IMG/VR virus record: IMGVR_UViG_3300048597_000488
Location: 1-37,515 of that record
From: a virus
Length of the DNA: 37,515 nt
Strand: one strand, 5' to 3'
The translations under genes and the position numbers were made by a program. Under the pieces are notes generated by a model that was not told the DNA's origin, did not search any database, and was given only the letters and a program-made list of their open reading frames with translations. Position 1 is the first letter of the stretch, and the number at the start of each line of letters is the position of its first letter. Below, one piece after another: positions 27,611 through 36,416 of this stretch.

Positions 27611-29149
27611 ATGGCAGTAGATATTGAAGAAGGCAAGGCGATCGTCAGTGTGGGGCGTAGTGCCCCCATCCCTGCGGGACAAGCGGCGGCGGCCAATAGT
27701 GTGCCGGTAGTGATCGCCAGTGACCAAAGCCCGGTGCCTATTCTGGATAACCTTTCCGCTCCTTCTGAGGTGCGGGACGATATGTTGGGCATCCCCAGGG
27801 TACAGACCCCCCTCGCCATTTTTGACGACACCAATATCCTCGACATTGACCCCCAGAAGTGGAGTCGGGCTGAGGATACGGGCAACGGTTATTCAAGTGT
27901 TACCCACCTCCCTTTGGAGTCCGGGGCACAGTTATTGGTTAACACCAACGCCCCCAATGGCCATGTTTGCCAGTTGCAGACTCGGCTAGTTTTCCCCTAC
28001 CAAACCGGGCGCATTACGGTGGCCAGTTTTGGGGTCGCCAGTTTGGCCAATGCCAACGCCACCCTAGAGTGGGGGATGTTTGATGGGCGGGATGGTTACT
28101 TCCTCCGGCTGGTGGGCAGTCAACTTTACTTTGTTCGTCGGACTTCATCCGGTGAAACTCCCCAAACCCATGGGGCCGCCCCCGGTGCTGTTTCCTACAC
28201 CGTTGGCAATACCACCTATGCGCTGATTTCTGCCCCCGGCGATCCGGCCGTGATGGAAGAAATTGTTAGTCGGGCTGGTTTCACCGGCGATCCGCTGGAT
28301 GGTTCGGTGGAAGGATCCGCTGGCACCCATACCGTGTCATTCTCCAACGTCTGTATGTGGCGGATTGAATATGGCTGGTATGGCGGCACGGGAGCCAGGG
28401 TCTTTGCCTATGTGCCCATTGACGAGAATTTACCCCAGGGGGAAGTGCCGAAATATTCCCGTTGGGTGTTGATGCACCAGATTAACGTCTCTGACCGCAT
28501 TCCCTTCCCCTCCCTGGGTAACCCGAATTTACCCATGACTTTCCGGGTGCAGAAGACGGGCAACTTACCCAGTGCTGTATTCCTGAAAAAGTATGGGGCC
28601 CAGGTGACCATCGACGGTGGGGAAGCCAAGAAACTGGACATCTATTCCGCCGAGTCCCCGGCTGTTTCTGTGGGCACAGCGGCTCTGCGTCCCCTGTTCA
28701 CCATCCGCATGAAGGATGTGATTGTGAACAACCAAGCCACCAGCAAGCGGAATAACCTGCGGGTGTTGCCGATCGCCTTGGGGATTAGTTCCCTGTACCG
28801 GGCCCGGTTTGTGTTGATTAAAAATGTCACGGCATTGAGTTTGGATGCGGTGGCCATTAACTTGAATGGTTCCTCGGGCTGGACAAGCCCCAATGCTTTG
28901 TCGGCGGTGGATGTGAATACCACAGCGGATACGGCCAGCGGCGGCACCATTATCGGCACATTCTTCTCTGGGGATGACGATGGCCAGACCATTGACCTGA
29001 CCGAGATATTCCAAATTGACCGGATGTTTTTAGCCAGGGAATTGCAACTGGCGGATGGGGTCAAAGGGGATAACCTCACCATTGCGGTGCAGTCCATCAG
29101 TGACAACAGCAACACCTGCAAGGCTTCACTAATTTGGGGGCAACGATGA
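27611..29149 (+). CDS. Distal tail/fibre-type protein, paralogue 1
   Basis: A 512-residue protein with a strong AGGAGG before its ATG. After ANSVPVVIASDQSPVPI comes a segment PSEVRDDMLGIPRVQTPLA and a lectin-like beta-rich middle; IEYGWYGGTGARVFAYV and SRWVLMHQINVSDRIPFPSL follow, then YGAQVTIDGG. Every one of these has a counterpart in the next gene, so the two are tandem paralogues. Both are probably structural proteins of the tail tip or fibre; no catalytic motif is visible. Its TGA overlaps the ATG of the next gene. Confidence 0.6.
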   Translation: MAVDIEEGKAIVSVGRSAPIPAGQAAAANSVPVVIASDQSPVPILDNLSAPSEVRDDMLGIPRVQTPLAIFDDTNILDIDPQKWSRAEDTGNGYSSVTHLPLESGAQLLVNTNAPNGHVCQLQTRLVFPYQTGRITVASFGVASLANANATLEWGMFDGRDGYFLRLVGSQLYFVRRTSSGETPQTHGAAPGAVSYTVGNTTYALISAPGDPAVMEEIVSRAGFTGDPLDGSVEGSAGTHTVSFSNVCMWRIEYGWYGGTGARVFAYVPIDENLPQGEVPKYSRWVLMHQINVSDRIPFPSLGNPNLPMTFRVQKTGNLPSAVFLKKYGAQVTIDGGEAKKLDIYSAESPAVSVGTAALRPLFTIRMKDVIVNNQATSKRNNLRVLPIALGISSLYRARFVLIKNVTALSLDAVAINLNGSSGWTSPNALSAVDVNTTADTASGGTIIGTFFSGDDDGQTIDLTEIFQIDRMFLARELQLADGVKGDNLTIAVQSISDNSNTCKASLIWGQR

Positions 29150-31191
29150 CCGAAATTATCTATCAATTGCCAGAAAACTTGGGGCAAAAGGCGATCGCCG
29201 GCAATGGTCAAACGTTGCAGGAGGCTGGGTCATTCCCGGCGGGGGTGAACACCAAAGCCAATAGTATGCCGGTAGTGTTCCCCCGGTCTAACTTTGCCCT
29301 GCCGGTAATTGATCGATTTCGGGTGCCGTCGGAGGTGGGGCGGGACCATTTGGGCATTCCCCGGCTGACCACTCCCCAGGCGGTGGTGGAAGCGGTGGAC
29401 CAATTTGAAATCCGCTCCCAGGACTGGATACAGGAGGTGTCCGGGGTCAATGAACGGGTGGAGAATGGGGTGGCATCGGCTCGGTGGACCCAGTTGCAGA
29501 AAGCGGTGGTGAATTATGACCCATTGCCTGACGGAGATATTCAATACGATGCCCTGGGGCAAGCGGCCCGGTTAGAGTTGCGCCGCTGTGAAGGTGGTTA
29601 TCAACGGGTCCGGCTGACCACTAGGAACCGCTTCCGTTACCAAGTGGGCAGGATAACCCGGGTATCCATGGGCATAGAAATGTCCGTTAATGCCTTGCCC
29701 GCCTGCACCAAAACCTGGGGCATTGGCGACGCCAGGGACGGTTACTTTTTCCAAATCCAAGGGGATGGGCAGGGGGATAAATTCCGCCTAATTTATCGTT
29801 CCAGTGCCCAAACGGGGCTGGTGCGGGATGTGATTACTCCCCGGTCTGAGTTCAACCGGGACAAATTGGATGGCACAGGACCGAGTGGGTTAGACCTGAT
29901 TTTCCTCAACGTCACCATGTACCTGATTGAATGGGGCTGGTATGGCGGCACCGGGGCACGGTTCTATGCCCATGTGGTGGACAGCAACGAATTGAATCGC
30001 ATTCCCCGCAGTCGGTGGGTGTTGATGCACGAAATGCTATTGCCCGATAGCAACCCCTTCCCCACCCTGCAAACCCCGGCACTGCCCATCACTGTTGAAT
30101 TGGCTAACAGCGGCTCTTTGGTGGAACCCCAATACCTGAAACGGTTCGGGGCTTCGGTGTTGGTGGATGGGGGCACAGACTCCGCTCGGAATGTACAAAA
30201 TATCGACTCTAACCGGCAAATTACCCTGGGTCCCCTGTTGGGTGGGCTGAATGCCTCCACTCCCAAAACAGTGATGGTGTTGGAGTCCAAGGATTACGCC
30301 GCCAATGGTCAACTCAACGTCCAGCAAGCTTTTCCCCTGGTATTCACGGCGATCGCCAATGCCACCTCCGAAATTCTTTTCTACCTGGACCCGGTGCTGG
30401 AGGATGCGGCGGCAGTGGTGGGCCACGATAACGGCACCCTACCCCTAACCGGGGCTGGTACTCCCGGCACCCTCCCCACGGCGATCACGGTGATTGATGA
30501 CGGGGAGGAAACCATTCTGGTGACAGAGGATGTGTGGGGGCAATCCTATACCGTTGACGAGGACTATCTAGGGGCGGGGCTGTTATCTAGCACCCAGGTC
30601 ACCTTCAACAGCAACCAAGTGGTCACGGGAGGGAGGTTAATTGCTAGCTATTTTGTAGGCAAGAATAAACCGGCCACCATTGCCCTGGAAAACATTTTCC
30701 AACTGGTCAGGGAAAGGCTTAGCACCGAATACGATACCCCGTTTGAGTTCCCCACCACCGCCGACGATTACCAAGTTACCGCCCAGGCTGGCACCGTTCT
30801 AACCCTGAACCGTAAGCATCGCCTCCTGGTGGGCCAACGGGTCGTAATTGGGACCAATACCTATTACATCCAGTCAGTCCCGAGCGAATTCACCATCACC
30901 TTAGGGGCCACGGTGGGCGACGAGGCTGTCACCCTATCCACCACCCCAGAGAAAATTACCGCCTTCTATGACCTTGAGTTCGGTGCCACCCAAACCCAGC
31001 GGGGGGTGCCAATTTATCAAACCAAACTGGCGATCGCCGCTCGGATTGTGGAGTCTAACCGGACCCTGGCGACGGGGGCGGAGGCTAATGCAGAGTGGAT
31101 CGCCGTTTATGGTGCCACCACTAGCAATAGTTTTGCACCGGTGGACCCTGCTCCCACCCTGAATTACAGCTTAAACATAGGAACTAACTAG
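29146..31191 (+). CDS. Distal tail/fibre-type protein, paralogue 2
   Basis: A 681-residue paralogue of the preceding product. Corresponding parts are ANSMPVVFPRSNFALPVIDR, PSEVGRDHLGIPRLTTPQA, IEWGWYGGTGARFYAHV, SRWVLMHEMLLPDSNPFPTL and RFGASVLVDGG. It then has an extra C-terminal part of about 200 residues (YDTPFEFPTTADDYQVTAQ, RGVPIYQTKLAIAARIVES). The ATG at 29146 overlaps the previous stop (ATGA); a TTG at 29134 would be an earlier start in the same frame. The extra part makes it longer by about a third and may be the exposed tip. Confidence 0.6.
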   Translation: MTEIIYQLPENLGQKAIAGNGQTLQEAGSFPAGVNTKANSMPVVFPRSNFALPVIDRFRVPSEVGRDHLGIPRLTTPQAVVEAVDQFEIRSQDWIQEVSGVNERVENGVASARWTQLQKAVVNYDPLPDGDIQYDALGQAARLELRRCEGGYQRVRLTTRNRFRYQVGRITRVSMGIEMSVNALPACTKTWGIGDARDGYFFQIQGDGQGDKFRLIYRSSAQTGLVRDVITPRSEFNRDKLDGTGPSGLDLIFLNVTMYLIEWGWYGGTGARFYAHVVDSNELNRIPRSRWVLMHEMLLPDSNPFPTLQTPALPITVELANSGSLVEPQYLKRFGASVLVDGGTDSARNVQNIDSNRQITLGPLLGGLNASTPKTVMVLESKDYAANGQLNVQQAFPLVFTAIANATSEILFYLDPVLEDAAAVVGHDNGTLPLTGAGTPGTLPTAITVIDDGEETILVTEDVWGQSYTVDEDYLGAGLLSSTQVTFNSNQVVTGGRLIASYFVGKNKPATIALENIFQLVRERLSTEYDTPFEFPTTADDYQVTAQAGTVLTLNRKHRLLVGQRVVIGTNTYYIQSVPSEFTITLGATVGDEAVTLSTTPEKITAFYDLEFGATQTQRGVPIYQTKLAIAARIVESNRTLATGAEANAEWIAVYGATTSNSFAPVDPAPTLNYSLNIGTN

Positions 31192-31193
31192 CC

Positions 31194-31994
31194 ATGGTCA
31201 GCGGATCTTCCATTACCAATACGACGGACACGGGACTGCCTTCGGTGACCACGGGGCTGGCCTATTCCTTTGCTGTCACCGCCCAAAGCTTTGTTAACCC
31301 GACCAATAACCCCACTGATGCCTACATTGAATTTGGCATTGACGGTTCCTTGATGGTCAATGAAGCCACCACGTCCTACGGGCACAACTATTTAGGCTTT
31401 GCCCTGCCCACTCAATTAAATGATTTGGCCCAGTGGTTACCGGCTCGGTATGTGTCTTCTGGTGGCATCTGGGCTGTGAGTTTCGGGCAACGTTTCAGCA
31501 ATAGCAAACAAATTGCCGTGTTTGCCGATGGCGGGGAAAGGGCAGTGGTAGCCAAACCCCAAACCGTCGGGTCCGTTAGCACCGGCGGTAATACTTTTGG
31601 TATTACTAGTCATCCCTTCGCCACTGGCGATCCGGTGCGAATTGCCACCACTGGCACCTTCCCTGGGGGGCTGAACGGCACCACCACCTACTACGTGGCC
31701 AACGTCAATGCCAATGCCATTGCATTAGCTTTAACTGCCGGACAAGCGGCGATCGCCGACACGGTGGACATTACAACCACGGGGAGCGGCACCATCACGG
31801 TTAACCCGGTGGATGTGTGGCGAGTGGAAAGGACGGGGCTGACCGGGGTGACTAGGTTGCTGCGGAATGGCACCTCAATTTACACCTTTGGAGCCACTAG
31901 CACCGCCACCCTGCGGGGCTTCTATGCCAGTCGGGAAGCCATGGAAGCTTCTGGCCCTGTGTTTTCTGCCATTAAGGTTTTTGGAGGAATTTAA
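31194..31994 (+). CDS. Distal tail protein with GLNGTTTYYV motif
   Basis: A 266-residue protein. The first half (GLAYSFAVTAQSFVNPTNN, then IEFGIDGSLMVNEATTSYG) is beta-rich and lectin-like. The middle contains FGITSHPFATGDPVRIATTG and GLNGTTTYYVANVNANAI, a short repeat type found in many fibre proteins. The end returns to the first fold (RNGTSIYTFGATSTATLRGF). A sugar-binding role is possible but only inferred from fold character. The next gene starts directly at its stop codon. Confidence 0.55.
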   Translation: MVSGSSITNTTDTGLPSVTTGLAYSFAVTAQSFVNPTNNPTDAYIEFGIDGSLMVNEATTSYGHNYLGFALPTQLNDLAQWLPARYVSSGGIWAVSFGQRFSNSKQIAVFADGGERAVVAKPQTVGSVSTGGNTFGITSHPFATGDPVRIATTGTFPGGLNGTTTYYVANVNANAIALALTAGQAAIADTVDITTTGSGTITVNPVDVWRVERTGLTGVTRLLRNGTSIYTFGATSTATLRGFYASREAMEASGPVFSAIKVFGGI

Positions 31995-34325
31995 ATGACT
32001 ACTACTAAGCCCATTACCCAATTGGCGGAAGCCACCAGCGTCGGGGATGATGACCTACTGCTATTGATTGACCAGACCACTAACCCTGGCGTACCGACGG
32101 GGAAAAAGTTAGAGGCTGTGGTCCTTAAAGACTATATCGGGGAGAACAGCGGAGCAACTGTTACCGAAACCGCCACCGTTGACGTCACCTATAACAACGA
32201 CAATACGGAGGTGGCCCTGGACGTAAAGCCGGACACCTCCACCCAACGTGTTAACGTAGCCAAGGCTGGGTCCGTAGCGGGCACCCGTAGCACTATCAAC
32301 TTTATCGATGGGGCTTTGATTTCGGTCACTGCCGCCGACAACAATGGCGACGGACGGGTGGATGTGACCATTGCATCCTCTGGCATCGGGACTGTTACCA
32401 ACCTGACCACCACCGGCACCTATTACGACATCGTTAAACAGATAGTCACCAACGGTAATGGGAGTCGCACCATCCAGAATCGGGCATTGAAAAGCAACAA
32501 TGCGGCGATCGTCATGGCGTTGACCGGGGACAGCAATGCCATTTCGGTGGAGTTTGTGCCGGGGGAAGTGGCTATTAATGACCTGGACACCACCACGCCT
32601 TTGGAGGTGGATAGTGGGGGCACCGGGGCGGCAGATGCGGGGAGTGCTAGGGCTAACCTGGGGGCGGCATCCACGGGTGCCAACAGTGACATCACTTCAT
32701 TAACGGGGCTGACCACTCCTTTGGCAGTGAACCAAGGGGGCACGGGGGCTAACACGGCTACCAATGCCTTGAATAACCTGGGGGGTGTTTTCACTGGTGC
32801 CAACGTCGGTGTGGGCGGGGTGGGAATATTCCGCCAGAAAGCTTTGAATGGGGGTAACAACCGTCTAGAGTTCCGCAACATTAATGCGGGGGCTGGCGGC
32901 TACGTCACCGTTACCCTGGACAATGGCAACAACGAAGTGGACATCAACGTTGCCCCCGACGTTATCCTCAATGCCGCTAGTCAGAATGTGGGGCTGAATG
33001 GCTATCAGATTAACGACCTGGGGGAACCCACAGCGGCCAGTGATGCGGCGACCAAAGCCTATGTGGATGCGGTGGCTCAGGGGGTTGTGTACCTAGACCC
33101 CGTGCGGGTTGCTACCACCGCCAACCTCTCCGGCACCTACGACAATGGACCCAAAACCCTAACCAATAATTCCACCCAAGTCGCCATTGCCATTGATGGC
33201 ATTACCCTGTCCAACGGTGATCGGGTGCTAGTGAAAAACCAAAGCACCGCCAGTCAAAACGGGATTTATACGGTAACCACGGTGGGCAGTGGCTCCACTA
33301 ACTGGGTGCTGACCCGTGCCACCGACTTTGACACCAGTGGCGAAGTGACGGCTGGCTCCATTGTCTTTGTAGAGTCCGGCACCACCAATGCCAGTGCTTC
33401 CTATGTGCAATCCACCGACGCTCCTACCCTGGACACCGACCCCATTGAATGGACGTTGGTTAGTCGGGCTGGAAGTATCAATGCGGGCACGGGGTTAAGC
33501 AAAACCGGGGATACCATTTCCTTGGCTAATACCGCAGTCAGTGCGGGGAGTTATGGCTCATCTTCAGTGGTGCCTGTCTTCACCGTGGATGCCCAAGGCA
33601 GGCTGACCGCTGTCACGAATACCAACATCCGCCCCGGCACCACATCGGAAACTGGCATTGTCCAACTGGTGGATTCTGTTGCTTCCACTTCCACCACTAC
33701 GGCGGCCACCCCCAACGCAGTCAAGACCACCTACGATTTAGCGGCCGCTAAGCTCAACTCCTCGGCAGTATCCGCCTTTGCCCTGACCTATTTAGATGAC
33801 ACCACGGCTGGAGCAACCCTAACCACCCTGGGCTTTTCTGGCTTTATTCAAACCCTGATAAATGATGCGGATGCTGGCGAGGCACGAACCACCCTAGGGG
33901 CGGCACCCCTGGCTTCCCCCACCTTTACCGGCACTCCGGCGGGACCAACGGCGGCGGCAAATACCAACACCACCCAATTCGCTACCACCGCCTTTGTCCA
34001 AACGGCGATCGCCGGTCGATTCACCAGGGCTGTTAATGCAGTGGGTGCTTTAGACATTGATTGTTCTTTGGGGAATTACTTCACCAAGACCATTAACGGG
34101 AACAGCACATTCACCTTTTCCAACCCCCCGGCATCGGGCACCGCCTACGCCTTCACCCTGGAATTGACCCACACCAGTGGCACCGTCACCTGGCCTGCCT
34201 CAGTAAGATGGCCCACCGATACCGCTCCCACCCTTAACACCAACAAAACCCATTTGTTTATGTTCATCACCGACGATGGGGGCACCCGTTGGCGGGGTGC
34301 GGCTCTACCGGACTACACCAACTAG
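31995..34325 (+). CDS. Long tail fibre protein
   Basis: A 776-residue fibre protein. It starts TKPITQLAEATSVGDDDLLLLI, typical of fibre N-termini, then has the phage fibre repeat PLEVDSGGTGAADAGSARANLGA and again PLAVNQGGTGANTATNALNNLGG. Later come PTAASDAATKAYVDAVAQG, ATTANLSGTYDNG, DGDRVLVKNQST-like and GIYTVTTVGSG. Near the end PASPTFTGTPAGPT and TTQFATTAFVQTAI occur, a very common fibre motif. The C-terminal domain (FTKTINGNSTFTFSNPPASG, then TWPASVRWPT) is a frequent beta-sandwich end domain. It probably recognises the host surface. The next gene starts ten bases later. Confidence 0.8.
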   Translation: MTTTKPITQLAEATSVGDDDLLLLIDQTTNPGVPTGKKLEAVVLKDYIGENSGATVTETATVDVTYNNDNTEVALDVKPDTSTQRVNVAKAGSVAGTRSTINFIDGALISVTAADNNGDGRVDVTIASSGIGTVTNLTTTGTYYDIVKQIVTNGNGSRTIQNRALKSNNAAIVMALTGDSNAISVEFVPGEVAINDLDTTTPLEVDSGGTGAADAGSARANLGAASTGANSDITSLTGLTTPLAVNQGGTGANTATNALNNLGGVFTGANVGVGGVGIFRQKALNGGNNRLEFRNINAGAGGYVTVTLDNGNNEVDINVAPDVILNAASQNVGLNGYQINDLGEPTAASDAATKAYVDAVAQGVVYLDPVRVATTANLSGTYDNGPKTLTNNSTQVAIAIDGITLSNGDRVLVKNQSTASQNGIYTVTTVGSGSTNWVLTRATDFDTSGEVTAGSIVFVESGTTNASASYVQSTDAPTLDTDPIEWTLVSRAGSINAGTGLSKTGDTISLANTAVSAGSYGSSSVVPVFTVDAQGRLTAVTNTNIRPGTTSETGIVQLVDSVASTSTTTAATPNAVKTTYDLAAAKLNSSAVSAFALTYLDDTTAGATLTTLGFSGFIQTLINDADAGEARTTLGAAPLASPTFTGTPAGPTAAANTNTTQFATTAFVQTAIAGRFTRAVNAVGALDIDCSLGNYFTKTINGNSTFTFSNPPASGTAYAFTLELTHTSGTVTWPASVRWPTDTAPTLNTNKTHLFMFITDDGGTRWRGAALPDYTN

Positions 34326-34334
34326 GAGGCACCC

Positions 34335-35357
34335 ATGGATTTTATTAGCCAAATGTTGATGATGGGAGCCGCAGGCGATCAGTCAACGGGTTACCTGGCT
34401 GTCTCCCATATTGAACCTCCATACCTGGCGATCTACGACCGCAAGGGGGATACCTTTGCTAAACTTCCCAATCCGAGTGTTTCCCCAGTGGGTAACGGCA
34501 ATGGGGTGGCGTTCTCTACCGATGGCACTTACCTAGCTGTAGCCCATGCAGCATCACCATTCGTCACCATCTACAAGCGGAGTGGGGATACCTTCACCAA
34601 GCTTTCCAATCCATCCGATTTGCCAGCGGGAACCGGCAATGGGGTGGCGTTCTCCACCGATGGCACCTATCTGGCTGTTGCCCATAGCGATTCACCTTAT
34701 ATCACCATCTACAAACGCAGTGGCGATACATTCACTAAACTTTCTAACCCTGCCACACTGCCAGCATTCTCCGCCGTAAGCGTGGCGTTTTCCCCTGATG
34801 GCACCTATCTGGCTGTTGGGCACGTTGTTACGCCATTTATCACCATCTACAAACGCAGTGGCGATACCTTCACCAAGCTCTCTAACCCTGCCACACTGCC
34901 CGCAGAGACGGCTTATGGGGTGGCGTTTTCCCCTGATGGCACCTATCTGGCTGTTGGACACTTTGAGTCGCCATTTATCACCATCTACAAACGCAGTGGC
35001 GATACCTTCACCAAGCTCTCTAACCCTGCCACATTGCCCACGGGGTCATTTGCTTGGGGGGTGGAATTTTCCCCTGATGGCACCTATCTGGCTGTTACCC
35101 ATGATGCTTCACCCTATATCACCATCTACAAGCGGAGTGGCGATACCTTCACTAAACTTTCCAACCCCTCCGATTTGCCTATTGCCCCTGGGCTTGGAGT
35201 AAGTTTTTCCTCCGATGGCACCTATCTGGCAGCGGGAAGTTTTGGCGATTTTGCCTTAGTTTACAAGCGCAGCGGCGATACCTTCACTAAACTGGCAATT
35301 GATGAATTTCTTGAACCACCATCTTCCCTTGGAACTGACGTTGCTTTCTTTGGTTAA
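34335..35357 (+). CDS. Seven-repeat beta-propeller tail protein
   Basis: A 340-residue protein built of seven copies of a 46-47-residue unit: YLAVxHxxSPFITIYKRSGD, then TFTKLSNPATLP, five variable residues, GVAFSPDGT. Seven repeats fit a closed seven-bladed beta-propeller, similar to WD40-like proteins seen in other phages. The variable residues lie at fixed places (after LAV and after LP), as expected for exposed loops. Such propellers in tail regions probably bind the host or other tail parts. AGGAGG precedes the ATG. The middle repeats are nearly identical in DNA (see repeat feature). Confidence 0.85.
   Translation: MDFISQMLMMGAAGDQSTGYLAVSHIEPPYLAIYDRKGDTFAKLPNPSVSPVGNGNGVAFSTDGTYLAVAHAASPFVTIYKRSGDTFTKLSNPSDLPAGTGNGVAFSTDGTYLAVAHSDSPYITIYKRSGDTFTKLSNPATLPAFSAVSVAFSPDGTYLAVGHVVTPFITIYKRSGDTFTKLSNPATLPAETAYGVAFSPDGTYLAVGHFESPFITIYKRSGDTFTKLSNPATLPTGSFAWGVEFSPDGTYLAVTHDASPYITIYKRSGDTFTKLSNPSDLPIAPGLGVSFSSDGTYLAAGSFGDFALVYKRSGDTFTKLAIDEFLEPPSSLGTDVAFFG
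34392..35300 (+). repeat. Seven tandem repeats of about 138-141 bp (propeller blades)
   Basis: Units start near 34392, 34530, 34668, 34806, 34944, 35085 and 35223. The core GCGGTGGCGATACCTTCACC and the segment for FSPDGTYLAV are almost unchanged in blades 3 to 6. The first and last copies diverge most. Confidence 0.8.
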
Positions 35358-35363
35358 CCACCT

Positions 35364-35912
35364 ATGAACCTAATTAAACTCTCAACCAAGTTTTACCCCT
35401 ACACGATCGCCGAATTGCAGGCGGATTTTCCTAATGTCAGTTTCCCGGCGGGGCTGGTGGGAGTTGACCTGGGGGACTACGATGCGGCGGAGGTGATTAC
35501 CGATGAACCGCCACCCCATGACCCGGCAGTGGAAGTGTTGGAACCATTACCACCCAAGAAGATGAAGGGTATCTGGAGGGTGCGGTGGGAGAAGCGCAAG
35601 CTGACCAAGGCTGAGATTAGGGCACGGACTCCCGCCGATTGGCAGGGATTCGCAGATCGCCTGTTGGGGGATGAGGAATTTAATTGCTGTTTCGGCATTG
35701 TTTCCCACCAAGCTCCCGCCTTGTCCCATAGCGTGGTTGCTGCCTTCAACGGCGATCCAATTCGTCCCGGTGTCTTGGTGGAACGGTGGGAGAAATTCTG
35801 CCGCCTAGGGGAGGTTAGCTTTGTAGCCAGGGATGACTGGGGAGCCATGGCGGAGCAATTCTTCCTGCCTGACTATTGCATTGCTATGTTAAGAGGTGAC
35901 CAAAATGGTTGA
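35364..35912 (+). CDS. Hypothetical protein downstream of the propeller gene (182 aa)
   Basis: A 182-residue protein. The start STKFYPYTIAELQADFPNVSF, an acidic proline-rich linker (DEPPPHDPAVEVLEPLPP) and GIWRVRWEKRKLTKAEIRAR, W..FADRLLGDEEF give it the look of a chaperone-type or fibre-assembly protein: in many phages a small gene after the fibre with WRVRWEPRKLTxxE-like sequence is the fibre chaperone or attachment protein. That is an inference from position. The last eight bases overlap the next gene. Confidence 0.5.
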   Translation: MNLIKLSTKFYPYTIAELQADFPNVSFPAGLVGVDLGDYDAAEVITDEPPPHDPAVEVLEPLPPKKMKGIWRVRWEKRKLTKAEIRARTPADWQGFADRLLGDEEFNCCFGIVSHQAPALSHSVVAAFNGDPIRPGVLVERWEKFCRLGEVSFVARDDWGAMAEQFFLPDYCIAMLRGDQNG

Positions 35913-36252
35913 TTTGATTTCCTTTGGGGCTGGGTTCCTATCCTTGGTGGTGGTGAAAACCGTTGCTGAACCCCTGGCAGTGCTGGTGGGACGTTGGACA
36001 TTAAGCAAAATCTATAGCGGCATTGATGACCTGTTGCCGGACATTTGGGACACGTTCGACCTGGAATGGTTACCCCAGGCATATAAACAGGACGCCAACC
36101 CAAAGCAATGGCTAGAGGAGATTATCCCCGCCAAAGCCGAAGCCAAGGGGCTGGAACTACCTAACCCCATCGTCAAGGCGATCGCCGGTTATGTGGTGAA
36201 GGAATTCGACCTACAAAAACACTTGGACAAGGTGCGCCATGCCCAGCTTTGA
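35905..36252 (+). CDS. Hypothetical protein with N-terminal membrane segment (115 aa)
   Basis: A 115-residue protein from ATG 35905, which has AGAGGTG upstream; a GTG at 35896 is an alternative. Residues 3-30 (LISFGAGFLSLVVVKTVAEP to LAVLVG) are hydrophobic and may be a membrane segment. The rest is helical and charged (WLEEIIPAKAEAKGLE, VKEFDLQKHLDKV). It overlaps the preceding and following genes. Position after fibre genes and next to another small membrane protein suggests a lysis-related or packaging-related role, unproven. Confidence 0.5.
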   Translation: MVDLISFGAGFLSLVVVKTVAEPLAVLVGRWTLSKIYSGIDDLLPDIWDTFDLEWLPQAYKQDANPKQWLEEIIPAKAEAKGLELPNPIVKAIAGYVVKEFDLQKHLDKVRHAQL

Positions 36253-36412
36253 TGAGGATTACATTCCCCTAGCACTCATTGCCCTATTGGTGACGGTGTG
36301 GCTGAGTAGTCTATGGCGATCTGAGGACATAGCTGTTCTCGCCGCCGACGTAGTAAAAATTGGCATTTCGGCGATCGCCGGATACATGGCCAGGGACAAG
36401 CAAATGAGGTGA
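36239..36412 (+). CDS. Small membrane protein, possible holin-type (57 aa)
   Basis: A 57-residue ORF starting inside the previous gene (ATG 36239, AAGGTG upstream). After an acidic start (MPSFDEDY) comes one strong membrane span, IPLALIALLVTVWLSSLW, then a second, weaker one (VVKIGISAIAGYMA) and a basic end (RDKQMR). Two short spans with charged ends are common in small holins, and genes with such features often follow fibre genes. No endolysin is seen in the window, so this stays a suggestion. Confidence 0.55.
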   Translation: MPSFDEDYIPLALIALLVTVWLSSLWRSEDIAVLAADVVKIGISAIAGYMARDKQMR

Positions 36413-36416
36413 TGCG

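Noticed and set aside
34392-35300. The 138-bp tandem repeats as a non-coding satellite
   Set aside because: The period is a multiple of three, the frame is open throughout and the units encode propeller blades.
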